NCBI RefSeq assembly: GCF_004358755.1
Contig: NZ_SMZY01000001.1
Coordinates: 1,388,886-1,452,885 of the forward strand
Direction: 5' to 3'
From: Peribacillus frigoritolerans
GTDB lineage: Bacteria > Bacillota > Bacilli > Bacillales > Bacillaceae
Length of the DNA stretch: 64,000 nucleotides
The notes under the pieces: generated by a model
What the model saw: the letters and a program-made list of their open reading frames with translations, nothing else
What the model was told of the DNA's origin: nothing
The model's database searches: none
Program-made: the position numbers and the translations under genes
Shown here: positions 19,797 through 29,529 of the stretch, in pieces
How positions within the stretch are numbered: the first letter of the stretch is position 1
Layout of the letters: each line of letters begins with the position of its first letter

Positions 19797-20258
19797 TTAA
19801 GATTGAAGGGCAAACGTTTTGTCTGCTGCCAATACTTTATTCAAATCAAGAATGATCATCAGGCGTCTGCCGATTTTAGCAATACCTTCTACATAGTCTG
19901 CCTCTACTGCACCGACAACCTCTGGAGCAGATTCCACTTCATCCAATGCCAAATCAATGACATCATTAGCGGCATCGACGATCAATCCGACCTCAAATTG
20001 ATCTAAAGAAGCAACAATGATCCTCGTGCTATCAGTAAATGGCTTCTGCTCCAGATTAAATCTTGTGCGCAAATCAATAATTGGCGTGACAATCCCTCTT
20101 AAATTGATAACACCTTTAACAAAAGGCTCTGTCCCGGGAACACGTGTAAAGGTCTGTATTTTTTCAATAGAACGCACTTTATCGACTGAAATACCGTATT
20201 CTTCGTGATTTAATTGAAAAACAATCATTTTCATCTGTTTTTTGATTGTATCCGTCAT
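19797..20258 (-). CDS. cheW: chemotaxis coupling protein CheW
   Basis: Couples chemoreceptors to CheA in the polar signalling arrays. A single CheW domain fills the 153 residues, with VFQLNHEEYGISVDKVRSIEK (in part), VKGVINLRGIVTPIIDLR and VDAANDVIDLALDEVE as hallmarks. It lies 27 nt after cheA. Ordinary in length and content. Confidence 0.98.
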   Translation of the reverse strand: MTDTIKKQMKMIVFQLNHEEYGISVDKVRSIEKIQTFTRVPGTEPFVKGVINLRGIVTPIIDLRTRFNLEQKPFTDSTRIIVASLDQFEVGLIVDAANDVIDLALDEVESAPEVVGAVEADYVEGIAKIGRRLMIILDLNKVLAADKTFALQS

Positions 20259-20285
20259 TTCTACATCCCCTATTCGGTAAATAAA

Positions 20286-22283
20286 CTATTTGATAAGAGC
20301 GTTGCAATCTATGATTAATGCCACTTGTCCATCGCCGAGAATCGTTGCACCGGATACAGCAAAAACGGAGTTCAGGTAATGTCCCAGTGACTTTAGAACA
20401 ATTTCCTGCTGGCCAATAAACGAACTCACTGTCAGTGCAGCCGTTTTGTCTCCTTTTTTTACAATAACAATTGCAAGATGTGAGTCTTCTTCTTTTTCAG
20501 CCGGCACTTCAAAAACTTCTGTAAGGGAGATAAGCGGGACAATTCTGCCTCTGAAGTCAATGACTTTCTGATTATGTGCACTCATGACTTCATCTTTGCT
20601 GATCACGGCCGTTTCAATGATTGAAGATATCGGAATAGCAAATGTTTCATTCGCAAGCTTGACAAGCATGACAGATATGATAGACAGCGTGAGGGGAAGC
20701 TGAATGGAAAATAGGGAACCTGCACATTCTCTCGAATCGATCGAAATCGAACCTCCAAGAGCTTCAATGGTGTTTTTGACTACATCAAGTCCCACTCCTC
20801 TACCGGATATGTCTGATATCGTTTCTGCTGTAGAAAACCCGGAAGAGAAAATCAATTCATATACCTGCTTATCAGAAAGTGCCTCAGCCATTTTTTCTGA
20901 TACAATCGCTCTGTCAATCGCTTTCTTTAATACTCTTTCTCTGCTGATGCCATTTCCGTCATCTTCAATCTCAATGAAGACATAATTTCCGCTGTGATAA
21001 GCTCTAAGGACAACTTTGCCCTCTTCGCGCTTTCCGTGCTTAAGGCGCGTTTCAGGCGATTCAATTCCATGATCAATGGCATTCCTTAAAAGATGTACGA
21101 GCGGGTCTCCGATTTCGTCAATAACAGTCCGGTCAAGCTCCGTTTCAGCACCGTTTATCTCAAGATTGATTTTTTTATTTAAGTCTTTAGCAAGCTGTCT
21201 GATCATGCGGGGAAAACGGTTGAAAACCGTCTCAACAGGGACCATTCTCATGTTCAGGATAATCGTTTGAAGATCTCCTGATATACGCGACATATGCTCC
21301 ACTGTTTCATTTAGCTCGTTATTTTTCAGCTGCTTTGAGATCTGCTCAAGCCTTCCTCTGTCAATCACAAGTTCTTCAAAAAGATTCATTAGGCTGTCAA
21401 GTCTGTCAATATTCACGCGGATCGTTTTTGAGCTTGCTTGAACGGCTCCTTTAGAAACAGCTGCTTCATCTTTTGCAGCTGCCTGCTCTGAATTTGCAGC
21501 ACTTTCATTTTGACCAGGTTCTTTTTCTATCAATCTTTCATCAATCGAAAGCGGAGAAACCTCAACAGACTGAATTTCAGAAACCTTCATGATTTGTCTT
21601 TCTATTTCATTTGCAGATTCCTTAGTGACAAAAGCGAGCTGAAATTGCCGATCAAATTTTTCTTCTTCAAGCAAATCAACTGAAGGAACAGATTTTATGA
21701 CTTCTCCTAGCTTTTCAGCTATTTCAAAAACCATAAAAACACGCGCTGCCTTCAAGAGACAATCTTCTCTTAATCGAATCGTCAGTTCATATGTATGAAA
21801 GCCCTGCTCTTTTGACTGCTGCAGAACAGTCCGCTCAAAATCATCGAATTCTTTCATAGTTGTGAGGAATGATTCTTCGACTGTATGTTCCATTTTCTCA
21901 GGTTCACCCGTTTCAATCTTTTTCAGCTTGGCAATCACGCTGCTAACATCTTTCTTTCCGTCTCCGCCTTCCGCAATGGATAAAACCATTACTTCAAGGT
22001 CATCAACAGCCTGAAAGACGGCATCAAGCAGGACATCGGATACTTGCAGGTTCTTATTGCGGATAGCATCAAGCACGTTTTCCATCTGGTGGGTCAAATT
22101 AGCTAAATCACTGTACCCCATCGTCGCACTCATGCCTTTTAATGTGTGGGCTGAACGGAAAATTTCATTAACGATGAATAAATCTGCAGGGTTTTTCTCC
22201 AGTTCCAGCAGCTTTTCATTACAAGACTGCAAATGTTCTTTACTTTCTTCAATGAAGACCTCTAAGTATTGACTCATATCCAT
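20286..22283 (-). CDS. cheA: chemotaxis histidine kinase CheA
   Basis: Receptor-coupled kinase that phosphorylates CheY and CheB. In 665 residues: P1 phosphotransfer domain with His46 in FRSAHTLKGMSATMGY; P2 CheY-binding (about 150-240); P3 dimerisation (about 290-350); P4 kinase with N box LLRNAIDHGIE, G1 EIEDDGNGIS and G2 SGRGVGLDVV; and P5 CheW-like regulatory domain from about 530. A Ala/Glu-rich linker at about 250-280 joins P2 and P3. Start MDMSQYLEVF matches the family. It is 15 nt after cheB. Confidence 0.98.
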   Translation of the reverse strand: MDMSQYLEVFIEESKEHLQSCNEKLLELEKNPADLFIVNEIFRSAHTLKGMSATMGYSDLANLTHQMENVLDAIRNKNLQVSDVLLDAVFQAVDDLEVMVLSIAEGGDGKKDVSSVIAKLKKIETGEPEKMEHTVEESFLTTMKEFDDFERTVLQQSKEQGFHTYELTIRLREDCLLKAARVFMVFEIAEKLGEVIKSVPSVDLLEEEKFDRQFQLAFVTKESANEIERQIMKVSEIQSVEVSPLSIDERLIEKEPGQNESAANSEQAAAKDEAAVSKGAVQASSKTIRVNIDRLDSLMNLFEELVIDRGRLEQISKQLKNNELNETVEHMSRISGDLQTIILNMRMVPVETVFNRFPRMIRQLAKDLNKKINLEINGAETELDRTVIDEIGDPLVHLLRNAIDHGIESPETRLKHGKREEGKVVLRAYHSGNYVFIEIEDDGNGISRERVLKKAIDRAIVSEKMAEALSDKQVYELIFSSGFSTAETISDISGRGVGLDVVKNTIEALGGSISIDSRECAGSLFSIQLPLTLSIISVMLVKLANETFAIPISSIIETAVISKDEVMSAHNQKVIDFRGRIVPLISLTEVFEVPAEKEEDSHLAIVIVKKGDKTAALTVSSFIGQQEIVLKSLGHYLNSVFAVSGATILGDGQVALIIDCNALIK

Positions 22284-22298
22284 TTAAGTTTACTCCCC

Positions 22299-23345
22299 TT
22301 AGCCTCGAATAAATTTCATAATAGAAGCAGCAATATCCTGTACATCTAAAACTGCATCAATTGCTTTTGTCTGAAAAGCGTTCTTCGGCATTCCAAAAAC
22401 AATCGACGTTTTTTCAGATTCTGAGATGGCATGCAGATCTCCAGACTGCTTTAATTTCTTTAATCCTACTGTTCCGTCTGCCCCCATGCCTGTCATAATA
22501 ACAGCCACTTTATGAATATTTTCAAGCATGCTTATTGATTCAAACAACGTATCAACAGAGGGTCTGTGGCCGCTCCGCGGATTTTCTTTATTCAGCCTGA
22601 TGATCATCCCGTTTTTATCCCCTGCAATCTTCATATGAAATCCGCCCGGCGCAATATAGGCTGTTCCATTTAAAGCAAGTTCACCTTCTTCTGCTTCTTT
22701 CACATTTATAGCTGAAAGAGCATTCAGTCTTGCAGCTAAAGAAGAAGTAAATCCTTCTGGCATATGCTGCACGATAAAGACTGGTGCTTCAAGATCTTCC
22801 GGCAGCCTGGGCAAAACCTGCTGGAGAGCTCTTGGGCCGCCTGTGGAAGTTCCGATGCAGACGAGATGTTTACTGTACCTATGTACGCATGTCTTCTTAT
22901 TTATTTTGATCGGTTCCATTCTTATAGAACTAGTTTTTTTAACGCCTGAATGACTTGCCATCTGTACTTTTTGAATTAATTCCTGTTTCACTTTATGGAG
23001 ATCAAGAGAGATCGCTCCCGAAGGTTTTGTGATAAAATCGATCGCGCCAAGCTGCAGGGATTGAATGGTATGATCTGCCCCTTCTTTTGTGGTGCTCGAC
23101 AGCATAATCACAGGTTTTGGGAAATCCTCCATAATCCGTTTTAATAGTTGAAGACCGTTCAGCCCCGGCATCTCAATATCAAGCGTAATGACATCAGGAT
23201 CCAATAGGCCGATTTTAGACAGGGCATCTTGACCATTGCGCGCTGCAGCCACCACTTCTATAAAGCCGCTTTCTTCTAAAAAATCGGTGATCAGCTTCCT
23301 CATAAAGGCAGAATCGTCTACCACCAGAACCCTAATCTTGGTCAT
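22299..23345 (-). CDS. cheB: chemoreceptor methylesterase / response regulator CheB
   Basis: Removes methyl groups from receptors when phosphorylated by CheA. The receiver domain has Asp10-Asp11 and phosphorylation site Asp56 (DVITLDIEMPGLNGL), with KPSG containing the conserved Lys. The catalytic domain has the Ser motif CIGTSTGGPRAL, His in VQHMPEGF and Asp in MTGMGADG. 348 residues. Its ATG directly abuts the flhG stop codon, so translation is coupled to the FlhF/FlhG pair. Confidence 0.98.
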   Translation of the reverse strand: MTKIRVLVVDDSAFMRKLITDFLEESGFIEVVAAARNGQDALSKIGLLDPDVITLDIEMPGLNGLQLLKRIMEDFPKPVIMLSSTTKEGADHTIQSLQLGAIDFITKPSGAISLDLHKVKQELIQKVQMASHSGVKKTSSIRMEPIKINKKTCVHRYSKHLVCIGTSTGGPRALQQVLPRLPEDLEAPVFIVQHMPEGFTSSLAARLNALSAINVKEAEEGELALNGTAYIAPGGFHMKIAGDKNGMIIRLNKENPRSGHRPSVDTLFESISMLENIHKVAVIMTGMGADGTVGLKKLKQSGDLHAISESEKTSIVFGMPKNAFQTKAIDAVLDVQDIAASIMKFIRG

Positions 23346-24215
23346 TTAATATCTGCCTCCTCTGATCAATTGCGACATTTTAAAGAGAAACGAAGCAGTT
23401 TTTGGATGGATTGCCGTATCCTTTTTGCCGCCGTCCAAAAAATTCGCAGCAATCTCATGCAGCGCCCTGCTTGCCGCGCTTTTGGGAAATAATATAGTAA
23501 ATGGTATCTGTCTGATTACAGCCTGTGAAACAACACCGTCATCAGGCAGCCATCCTGAGTATGAGGATTTCATATCAAGAAACTGTTCAATTGCACCCTG
23601 CATTCTTACAGATATCTGATGGGCTGCTTTGGCATGATCAGCCTTGTTCACAACAATGGAAATCGGGATGCTTTTATCATGCATGCTTATTTGCTTGATG
23701 GCTGAATAGGCATCCGTAATGGAAGTTGGCTCAGGTGTAGTGACCATGATCAGCTCATCTGCTGACAAAACAAATTTCAAGCTTTCCTCTGTCATACCGG
23801 CACCCATATCAAAAATGATGAAATCGTATCTTTTAAACAATGCTTCAATCTTAGCGGAGAAAGAATCAAACTGAGATTTCTCCATTTTGAACAAATATGA
23901 TAATCCGGTTCCTCCGCATATATAGTCAAAACCTCCAGGGCCCTTTTGTATCAGTTCATCCAGCTCTTTTTTTCGATTAAAAAAGTCTAAGATTGAACAA
24001 GAGCTCGATTGCCCTATAAGGATGTCTATGTTTCCATAACCAATATCCAAATCAAAAACAAGCACACGTTTATCATTTTCTGCTAACCTGATAGCAAAAT
24101 TGATTGTAAAATTCGATTTGCCGACCCCGCCTTTTCCGCTGATGACAGCAATGGATCTTGCATCATTTTTATTCAGTTGCTGTAAATGCAGCCTTAACTG
24201 CTCTGCCTGATCCAT
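23346..24215 (-). CDS. flhG: FlhG (YlxH), MinD-like flagellar number/placement ATPase
   Basis: MinD/ParA-family ATPase that sets flagellar spatial pattern and stimulates FlhF GTPase. The 289 residues show the deviant Walker A ISGKGGVGKSNFT (two lysines), Walker B-like FDLDIGYGNIDIL, and VVNKADHAKAA. The N-terminal DQAEQLRLHLQQL segment matches the DQAxxLR motif known to activate FlhF. It overlaps flhF by one base and cheB by none, typical of tight coupling. In B. subtilis FlhF/FlhG give peritrichous grid-like spacing; the pattern here cannot be read from sequence. Confidence 0.97.
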   Translation of the reverse strand: MDQAEQLRLHLQQLNKNDARSIAVISGKGGVGKSNFTINFAIRLAENDKRVLVFDLDIGYGNIDILIGQSSSCSILDFFNRKKELDELIQKGPGGFDYICGGTGLSYLFKMEKSQFDSFSAKIEALFKRYDFIIFDMGAGMTEESLKFVLSADELIMVTTPEPTSITDAYSAIKQISMHDKSIPISIVVNKADHAKAAHQISVRMQGAIEQFLDMKSSYSGWLPDDGVVSQAVIRQIPFTILFPKSAASRALHEIAANFLDGGKKDTAIHPKTASFLFKMSQLIRGGRY

Positions 24216-25309
24216 TACTTCAAAATCTCTTCCGCTGCCAGTCTTGCGGTAGCCATCAGAATATCATCCGGAACGTTCTGTCCGTTCGTCATATAGGCAA
24301 CGCCTTTATCAGCAGACTGAATAAAATCATACATCAATCCTTTTGAATTGGTTTCATCAAGCTTTGTAAAAATGATTTTATCGATTTGAATGGAAGAGAA
24401 ATTATCATAGATTTCAAGCATGTCCTTTAGTTTAGAAGTAACCGACAGCACGAGGAATGTTTCCACTTCTTCGGTGAAATCAATCAGCTTTTCTAAATCT
24501 GCTACAAACTGCCGGTTCCTGAAATTCCGGCCGGCGGTATCAATAAAAACCATATCCATTTCCTTGAATTTTTCTTTTGCTTTCTGAAAGTCTTCAAGCG
24601 AATAACAGACCTCAAGCGGTGCATTTAATATTTTGGCGTACGTTTTGATCTGTTCGATTGCTGCGATTCTGTATGTATCCGTAGTAATAAAAGCAATTTT
24701 TTTTTGATTTTTCAGCATGCTTTCAGCTGCGAGCTTCGCCAGTGAAGTTGTTTTTCCGACACCAGTTGGACCGACAACATTAATATATTTCTTTTGATAG
24801 GAGATTCCTCCAAACGCCAGGTGTCCCATCTTTTTCTCCATCATCTTAACTACTTCTGAATGTAATTCGGATGGCTCTGTCTTGTCACCATAGTAGTCTG
24901 AAAGAATGTCATTTCTGCCTGCAGAACCTATTCCTTTTTCTTTAAGAAATTGATTCAGCTTTATCAGATGAGAAGGCAGATTCTTTTGTTGTTCATTCAC
25001 AGTTATGGATTTCACAAGTTTTTTCAGTTCAAGAACCTCTGACATCACGGTTTGCTCATGATTCATCTCATATGCCGCTGTCTCTGCAGGCTCGTCTTTT
25101 ACATATCCGGTTTTCAAGTGACTTCTATTAATCAGCGGATCCGGATCGTGCCCGGCAATCACTTCTATCTTTTTTTTCGTAAAAAGACCAAAGACTCCGC
25201 CTGTATGAATGACCTTTGAGTTTAGAATCACGGCATCATGACCGAGTTCACTTTTAATTTTTTTCATCGCTTCCTGCATATTCGGAGCAATATATTTTTT
25301 TACCTTCAT
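24215..25309 (-). CDS. flhF: FlhF, SRP-type GTPase for flagellar placement
   Basis: Third SRP GTPase class (with Ffh and FtsY), marking sites of basal body assembly. The 364 residues have a basic N-terminal B domain (KKYIAPNMQEAMKKIKSELG, in part), an N domain, and a G domain with G1 [18 protein letters not shown]3 DTAGRNFRN and G4 TKLDET. It overlaps flhA by four bases and flhG by one. Compare Ffh at 61842, which has the M domain that FlhF lacks. Confidence 0.98.
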   Translation of the reverse strand: MKVKKYIAPNMQEAMKKIKSELGHDAVILNSKVIHTGGVFGLFTKKKIEVIAGHDPDPLINRSHLKTGYVKDEPAETAAYEMNHEQTVMSEVLELKKLVKSITVNEQQKNLPSHLIKLNQFLKEKGIGSAGRNDILSDYYGDKTEPSELHSEVVKMMEKKMGHLAFGGISYQKKYINVVGPTGVGKTTSLAKLAAESMLKNQKKIAFITTDTYRIAAIEQIKTYAKILNAPLEVCYSLEDFQKAKEKFKEMDMVFIDTAGRNFRNRQFVADLEKLIDFTEEVETFLVLSVTSKLKDMLEIYDNFSSIQIDKIIFTKLDETNSKGLMYDFIQSADKGVAYMTNGQNVPDDILMATARLAAEEILK

Positions 25310-27339
25310 GCGATATTCACCACCCCTACACTTTGAACTTCCACGTTGGCCTCAAGCTCGTTATAGGAGAGCACAGGCAGCTGTGGAAAATAGCGGTCTA
25401 TTAATTGTCTGACATACATTCTTACAGCCGGCGAACATAGAAGGATCGGTGACTGTTCCTGCAGGGCTAATTGTTCGATCTCCTTTGCGATCGATTCAAT
25501 AATAGCTTGAGAGATGTCAGGTTCAATAGACAGGTAATTTCCATGCTCTGTTTGCTGCACACCTTCTGCAACAGCTTTTTCGACCCTTCCTGAAAGAGTC
25601 ACTACTTTCAGCGTTTCACCTGATGAATACTGGCTTGTAATTTGTTTTGCTAATGCCTGTCTGACGTATTCTCCTAATAATTCGGTATCTGACGTCATTT
25701 TTCCGTAATCAGCCAAAGATTCAAAAATCACCGGCAAATTCCGAATCGACACCTTCTCCTTTAATAGCTTTGCAAGCACTTTTTGAATTTCACCGATTGA
25801 AAGGGGAGATGGTGTAACCTCTTCTGCCAGAATCGGATACGACTCTTTTAAATGATCGATAAGCTGTTTTGTTTCCTGACGCCCAAGAAGCTCATGGGCA
25901 TATTGTTTTATCGTTTCAGTAATATGTGTAGAAACAACTGACGGGGGATCAACGACGGTATAACCGAACATTTCAGCCGCATCCTTGTTTTCTTCATTAA
26001 TCCATTTGGCGGGAAGCCCAAACGAGGGCTCAATCGTATCAATTCCCTCAATGGAATCATCTTCAATACCAGGAGCCATAGCTAGATAATGATCCAGAAG
26101 AACCTCACCTTTGGCTACTTCATTTCCTTTTAGCTTCAGCCTGTATTCATTGGGCTGGAGCTGGATGTTGTCACGTATTCGCACAACTGGAATCACAAGT
26201 CCAAGTTCAATCGCAAGCTGCCTCCTGATCATCACGATCCGGTCAAGCAGATCCCCCCCCTGATTCGTGTCAGCAAGCGGAATCAGACCATATCCAAATT
26301 CAAATTCAATGGGATCCACATTCAGCAGCTGAACGACACTCTCAGGTGTTTTCATATCATCAATCTCAACTTCCTCTTCCACTTCTTCTTCTAATTTCAG
26401 CTGATCCTGTTTCGATTTAGAAATAAAATATCCTCCGAAACCAAATGCAGACGCAATCGGCACTGTAACAAATAAACCGAGCGGTGTAAATATTCCGAGC
26501 AGGAGAATGGTTCCCGCTGCGACATACATCATTTTCGGATAAGCAAACAATTGACTTGTAATATCTGTTCCTAAATTACCGTCAGAAGCAGCTCTTGTCA
26601 CAACTATTCCGGTTGCGGTTGAAATAAGCAGGGCAGGTATTTGACTGACAATACCGTCACCGACTGTAAGCATCGTAAAGTGAGCTGCCGCATCTCCAAA
26701 ACCCATGCCCAGCTGCATCATTCCGATAATGATTCCGAAAATCATATTGATAATCACGATGATGATCCCTGCAATCGCATCTCCCTTTACAAACTTGCTC
26801 GCACCGTCCATGGCTCCGTAGAAATCTGCTTCTCTGGACACTTTTTCACGGCGTGTGCGGGCCTGCTGCTCAGAAATGACGCCTGCATTTAAATCAGCAT
26901 CAATACTCATCTGTTTTCCGGGCATCGCATCAAGAGTAAATCGCGCCGCAACTTCAGATACCCTTTCAGATCCTTTCGTGATAACCACAAACTGAATGAT
27001 TATCAGGATAAGGAATACAACAAAACCTACTAATACATTTCCGCCTACGACAAACGTCCCAAATGTCTCAACAACACCGCCTGCTTCTCCATGTGAGAGA
27101 ATCGCACGTGTAGTAGAAACATTCAATCCAAGACGAAAGAGAGTCAGCAGCAGCAGTAAAGATGGGAAAATGGCAAAATCGAGCGGCTCCCTCATATTCA
27201 TTGAAGTTAAAAGAACGAGCAGAGCGAGGGTTATATTCAACATGATCAGCAGGCTCAAAAGCCATGTTGGAAACGGGATAATCAGCATTGCTACAATCAA
27301 TATGACACTTAATAAAACAGATAAATCTCGAGCTTGCAT
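25306..27339 (-). CDS. flhA: flagellar export apparatus protein FlhA
   Basis: Nonameric export gate that binds export substrates and chaperones. Eight membrane helices lie in about residues 10-305, with the FHIPEP region (PSLLLLLTLFRLGLNVSTTR, in part; GDGIVSQIPALLIS) and a large cytoplasmic domain to residue 677. I start at ATG 27339 (MQARDLSVLLS); a TTG six codons earlier is in frame but falls in the AGAGAGGTT ribosome binding site. It is 43 nt after flhB. Confidence 0.98.
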   Translation of the reverse strand: MQARDLSVLLSVILIVAMLIIPFPTWLLSLLIMLNITLALLVLLTSMNMREPLDFAIFPSLLLLLTLFRLGLNVSTTRAILSHGEAGGVVETFGTFVVGGNVLVGFVVFLILIIIQFVVITKGSERVSEVAARFTLDAMPGKQMSIDADLNAGVISEQQARTRREKVSREADFYGAMDGASKFVKGDAIAGIIIVIINMIFGIIIGMMQLGMGFGDAAAHFTMLTVGDGIVSQIPALLISTATGIVVTRAASDGNLGTDITSQLFAYPKMMYVAAGTILLLGIFTPLGLFVTVPIASAFGFGGYFISKSKQDQLKLEEEVEEEVEIDDMKTPESVVQLLNVDPIEFEFGYGLIPLADTNQGGDLLDRIVMIRRQLAIELGLVIPVVRIRDNIQLQPNEYRLKLKGNEVAKGEVLLDHYLAMAPGIEDDSIEGIDTIEPSFGLPAKWINEENKDAAEMFGYTVVDPPSVVSTHITETIKQYAHELLGRQETKQLIDHLKESYPILAEEVTPSPLSIGEIQKVLAKLLKEKVSIRNLPVIFESLADYGKMTSDTELLGEYVRQALAKQITSQYSSGETLKVVTLSGRVEKAVAEGVQQTEHGNYLSIEPDISQAIIESIAKEIEQLALQEQSPILLCSPAVRMYVRQLIDRYFPQLPVLSYNELEANVEVQSVGVVNIA

Positions 27340-27382
27340 GGTTAACCTCTCTTTCAAACAGAACCAGTATCCTATAAAAACT

Positions 27383-28465
27383 TTACATCTTATTTTTCAG
27401 CTGATAAACATAAGCCAATATTTCTGCAATGGCTTTAAAAAATTCTTCCGGCACCGCTTTTCCGATTTCAACTTGATCGTAAAGCGCTCTAGCTAAAGGC
27501 CGATTTTCAACCATTGTCACTTCATTTGCTTTTGCTGTTTCTTTGATTTTTTGAGCAACAAAATCGACTCCTTTAGCGACAACGAACGGTGCATCCATTT
27601 TGTCTTCGTCATATTTTAAGGCGATAGCAAAGTGTGTCGGATTTGTAATGACCACATCTGCATTCGGCACTTCCTGCATCATTCGCCTTGCAGCCATTTC
27701 TCTTTGCTTTTGTTTTATGCGGGATTTTATTAAAGGATCTCCCTCGGACTTTTTGTACTCATCTTTAAGATCCTGCTTTGACATGCGAATGTTCTTTTCA
27801 AAATCAAATTTTTGATAAAAATAGTCAAGCAGCGAGAGAAACAACAGAGCGATGGAAGCGAACAAACCCATTTGAAAGGTAAGTTTTGCTATGAAGATGA
27901 ATGCTTTTTCTACTGTTAATTTTGAAAGAGACAGAATTTCCGCCATCTGAAACCAGATGACAGAAAAGGTTACAGCTCCGACAAATGATATTTTCATTAT
28001 CGATTTAAGCAGTTCAACAATCGCCCTCAGAGAGTAAATGCGTTTGAAGCCTTGAATCGGATTGATTTTCTCAAGCTTCATCTGAATGGCTTCCGTTGAA
28101 AATAAAAAACCGACCTGCATGTAGTTTCCTGCGACTCCTGCAACTAATGCAACCCCCATAACAGGAGCACTTATATAGGCTGATTCAATCACCATTTCAA
28201 CCATAAGCTCATGAACATTTTTTTCTGTCAGATTCATTAAAATTGTCTCCTGCAAAGACGCATTCATCATTGTGATTATCCGTTCAAACATGAAAGGCCC
28301 GATAAACAGCAGGGATAAAAAAATGGCCAGCAGGCTGATTGCCGTATTTACATCTGCACTTTTTGCGACTTGCCCTTTTTTTCTGACATCATCACGTTTG
28401 CGCGGTGTAGCTTTTTCTGTTTTTTCACCTGAAAAGAACTGCAGATCAAGTTTAAGAAATTCCAT
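27383..28465 (-). CDS. flhB: flagellar export switch protein FlhB
   Basis: Export-gate protein whose cytoplasmic tail self-cleaves between Asn and Pro of NPTH and switches substrate class under control of FliK. In the 360 residues there are four membrane helices (about 35-210), then the cleavage motif TNPTHFAIALKY and the FlhB_CC tail APFVVAKGVDFVAQKI followed by VPEEFFKAIAEILAYVYQL. The tail is closely mirrored by YlqH at 54938. It starts 1 nt after the fliR stop. Confidence 0.98.
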   Translation of the reverse strand: MEFLKLDLQFFSGEKTEKATPRKRDDVRKKGQVAKSADVNTAISLLAIFLSLLFIGPFMFERIITMMNASLQETILMNLTEKNVHELMVEMVIESAYISAPVMGVALVAGVAGNYMQVGFLFSTEAIQMKLEKINPIQGFKRIYSLRAIVELLKSIMKISFVGAVTFSVIWFQMAEILSLSKLTVEKAFIFIAKLTFQMGLFASIALLFLSLLDYFYQKFDFEKNIRMSKQDLKDEYKKSEGDPLIKSRIKQKQREMAARRMMQEVPNADVVITNPTHFAIALKYDEDKMDAPFVVAKGVDFVAQKIKETAKANEVTMVENRPLARALYDQVEIGKAVPEEFFKAIAEILAYVYQLKNKM

Positions 28466-28466
28466 T

Positions 28467-29240
28467 TCATGCTCCTCCGATTAATTCCATCAAACCCCGC
28501 ATCGTATAAATCATCGTTTCGAACACATCCTGGATGAGCATAAACATCGCTCCCATTACCAATATGAGCATAATAAAGCTGACGCCTATTTTCAGCGGCA
28601 GTCCTACAACAAAAATGTTCAGCTGAGGGACTGTGCGCGCAACAATGCCAAGAGCCAGATCCACCAGGAACAGCGATGCCACAACCGGAAAGGACATTTG
28701 AAAAGCGATCAAAAACATCGCGCTGAACGATTTTGTAATCATTTTGGCGATATTCCCATCACCAAAAGGAAAAGCAGCACCCTCAAGCGGAATGTATTGA
28801 AAACTGTAAAAAACACCGTCCAGCAAAAGATGATGGGCGTTTACACTCAGCATGAAAAGCAAGGCCAAAATATTCAGGAATTGACCGATAAGCGGACTTT
28901 GCGCACCTGTTTGCGGATCGATAATATTGGCAATGGCAAAGCCCATTTGAAAATCAATCAAGCTTCCTGCGATTTGGACAGCGGCCATCATAAGATAGGC
29001 AGAAAAACCGATGAAAAGACCTATCATGACTTCTTTAACTGCAAGGAGTATAAATGCTCCGCTAAGTTCCATTGGTTCTGGGTTTATTGCAGTGAATACA
29101 ATAAGAGATAGAAAAAAAGAAAAACCGATTTTATGCGAAGACGGAATTGTGCGATATGAAAAGAGCGGCAATGTGACAAAAAAGGCACTCAATCTCGCAA
29201 AAATAAGCAAAAATGCCGGAAAACTTTCAATTACATTCAT
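28467..29240 (-). CDS. fliR: flagellar export apparatus protein FliR
   Basis: Core subunit of the FliP5-FliQ4-FliR1 export gate. 257 residues with about six hydrophobic segments and the family pieces LLIFARLSAFFVTLPLFSYR, GFSAYLMMAAVQIAGSLID and VDLALGIVARTVPQLNIF. It is 3 nt after fliQ and almost touches flhB; in some bacteria the two are fused, but here both stop and start codons are intact. Confidence 0.97.
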   Translation of the reverse strand: MNVIESFPAFLLIFARLSAFFVTLPLFSYRTIPSSHKIGFSFFLSLIVFTAINPEPMELSGAFILLAVKEVMIGLFIGFSAYLMMAAVQIAGSLIDFQMGFAIANIIDPQTGAQSPLIGQFLNILALLFMLSVNAHHLLLDGVFYSFQYIPLEGAAFPFGDGNIAKMITKSFSAMFLIAFQMSFPVVASLFLVDLALGIVARTVPQLNIFVVGLPLKIGVSFIMLILVMGAMFMLIQDVFETMIYTMRGLMELIGGA

Positions 29241-29243
29241 GCT

Positions 29244-29513
29244 TTAACCTACAAATCTATTAAGATTGCCGAAAATATCCTGTGCATACGAAATGATAAT
29301 TGACAGCATCCACGGGCCGAAAAAGACGAGCCCGATCAGCACTCCCACAATTTTAGGAACGAACGCGAGCGTCTGCTCCTGAATTTGGGTTGTCGCCTGA
29401 AAAACACTGACAACTAATCCAATGACCAGGGCGATCGCCAAAAGAGGACCGCATATAATCAAAGTTGTATAAATCGCTTTTTCAGCAATCGAAATGACAA
29501 ATTCTGAACTCAT
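29244..29513 (-). CDS. fliQ: flagellar export apparatus protein FliQ
   Basis: Small 89-residue export-gate subunit with two membrane hairpin helices (about 14-38 and 52-76). The family motif VVSVFQATTQIQEQTLAFVPKI is seen between them (given in part: VFQATTQIQEQTLAFVPK). It lies 16 nt after fliP and 3 nt before fliR. Confidence 0.97.
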   Translation of the reverse strand: MSSEFVISIAEKAIYTTLIICGPLLAIALVIGLVVSVFQATTQIQEQTLAFVPKIVGVLIGLVFFGPWMLSIIISYAQDIFGNLNRFVG

Positions 29514-29529
29514 ATATTTAATCTCCTAC

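Noticed and set aside
26996..27496. Plus-strand open frame of 166 codons
   Set aside because: It lies antisense to flhA/flhB, has no ribosome binding site and no family-like sequence; a shadow of conserved coding.
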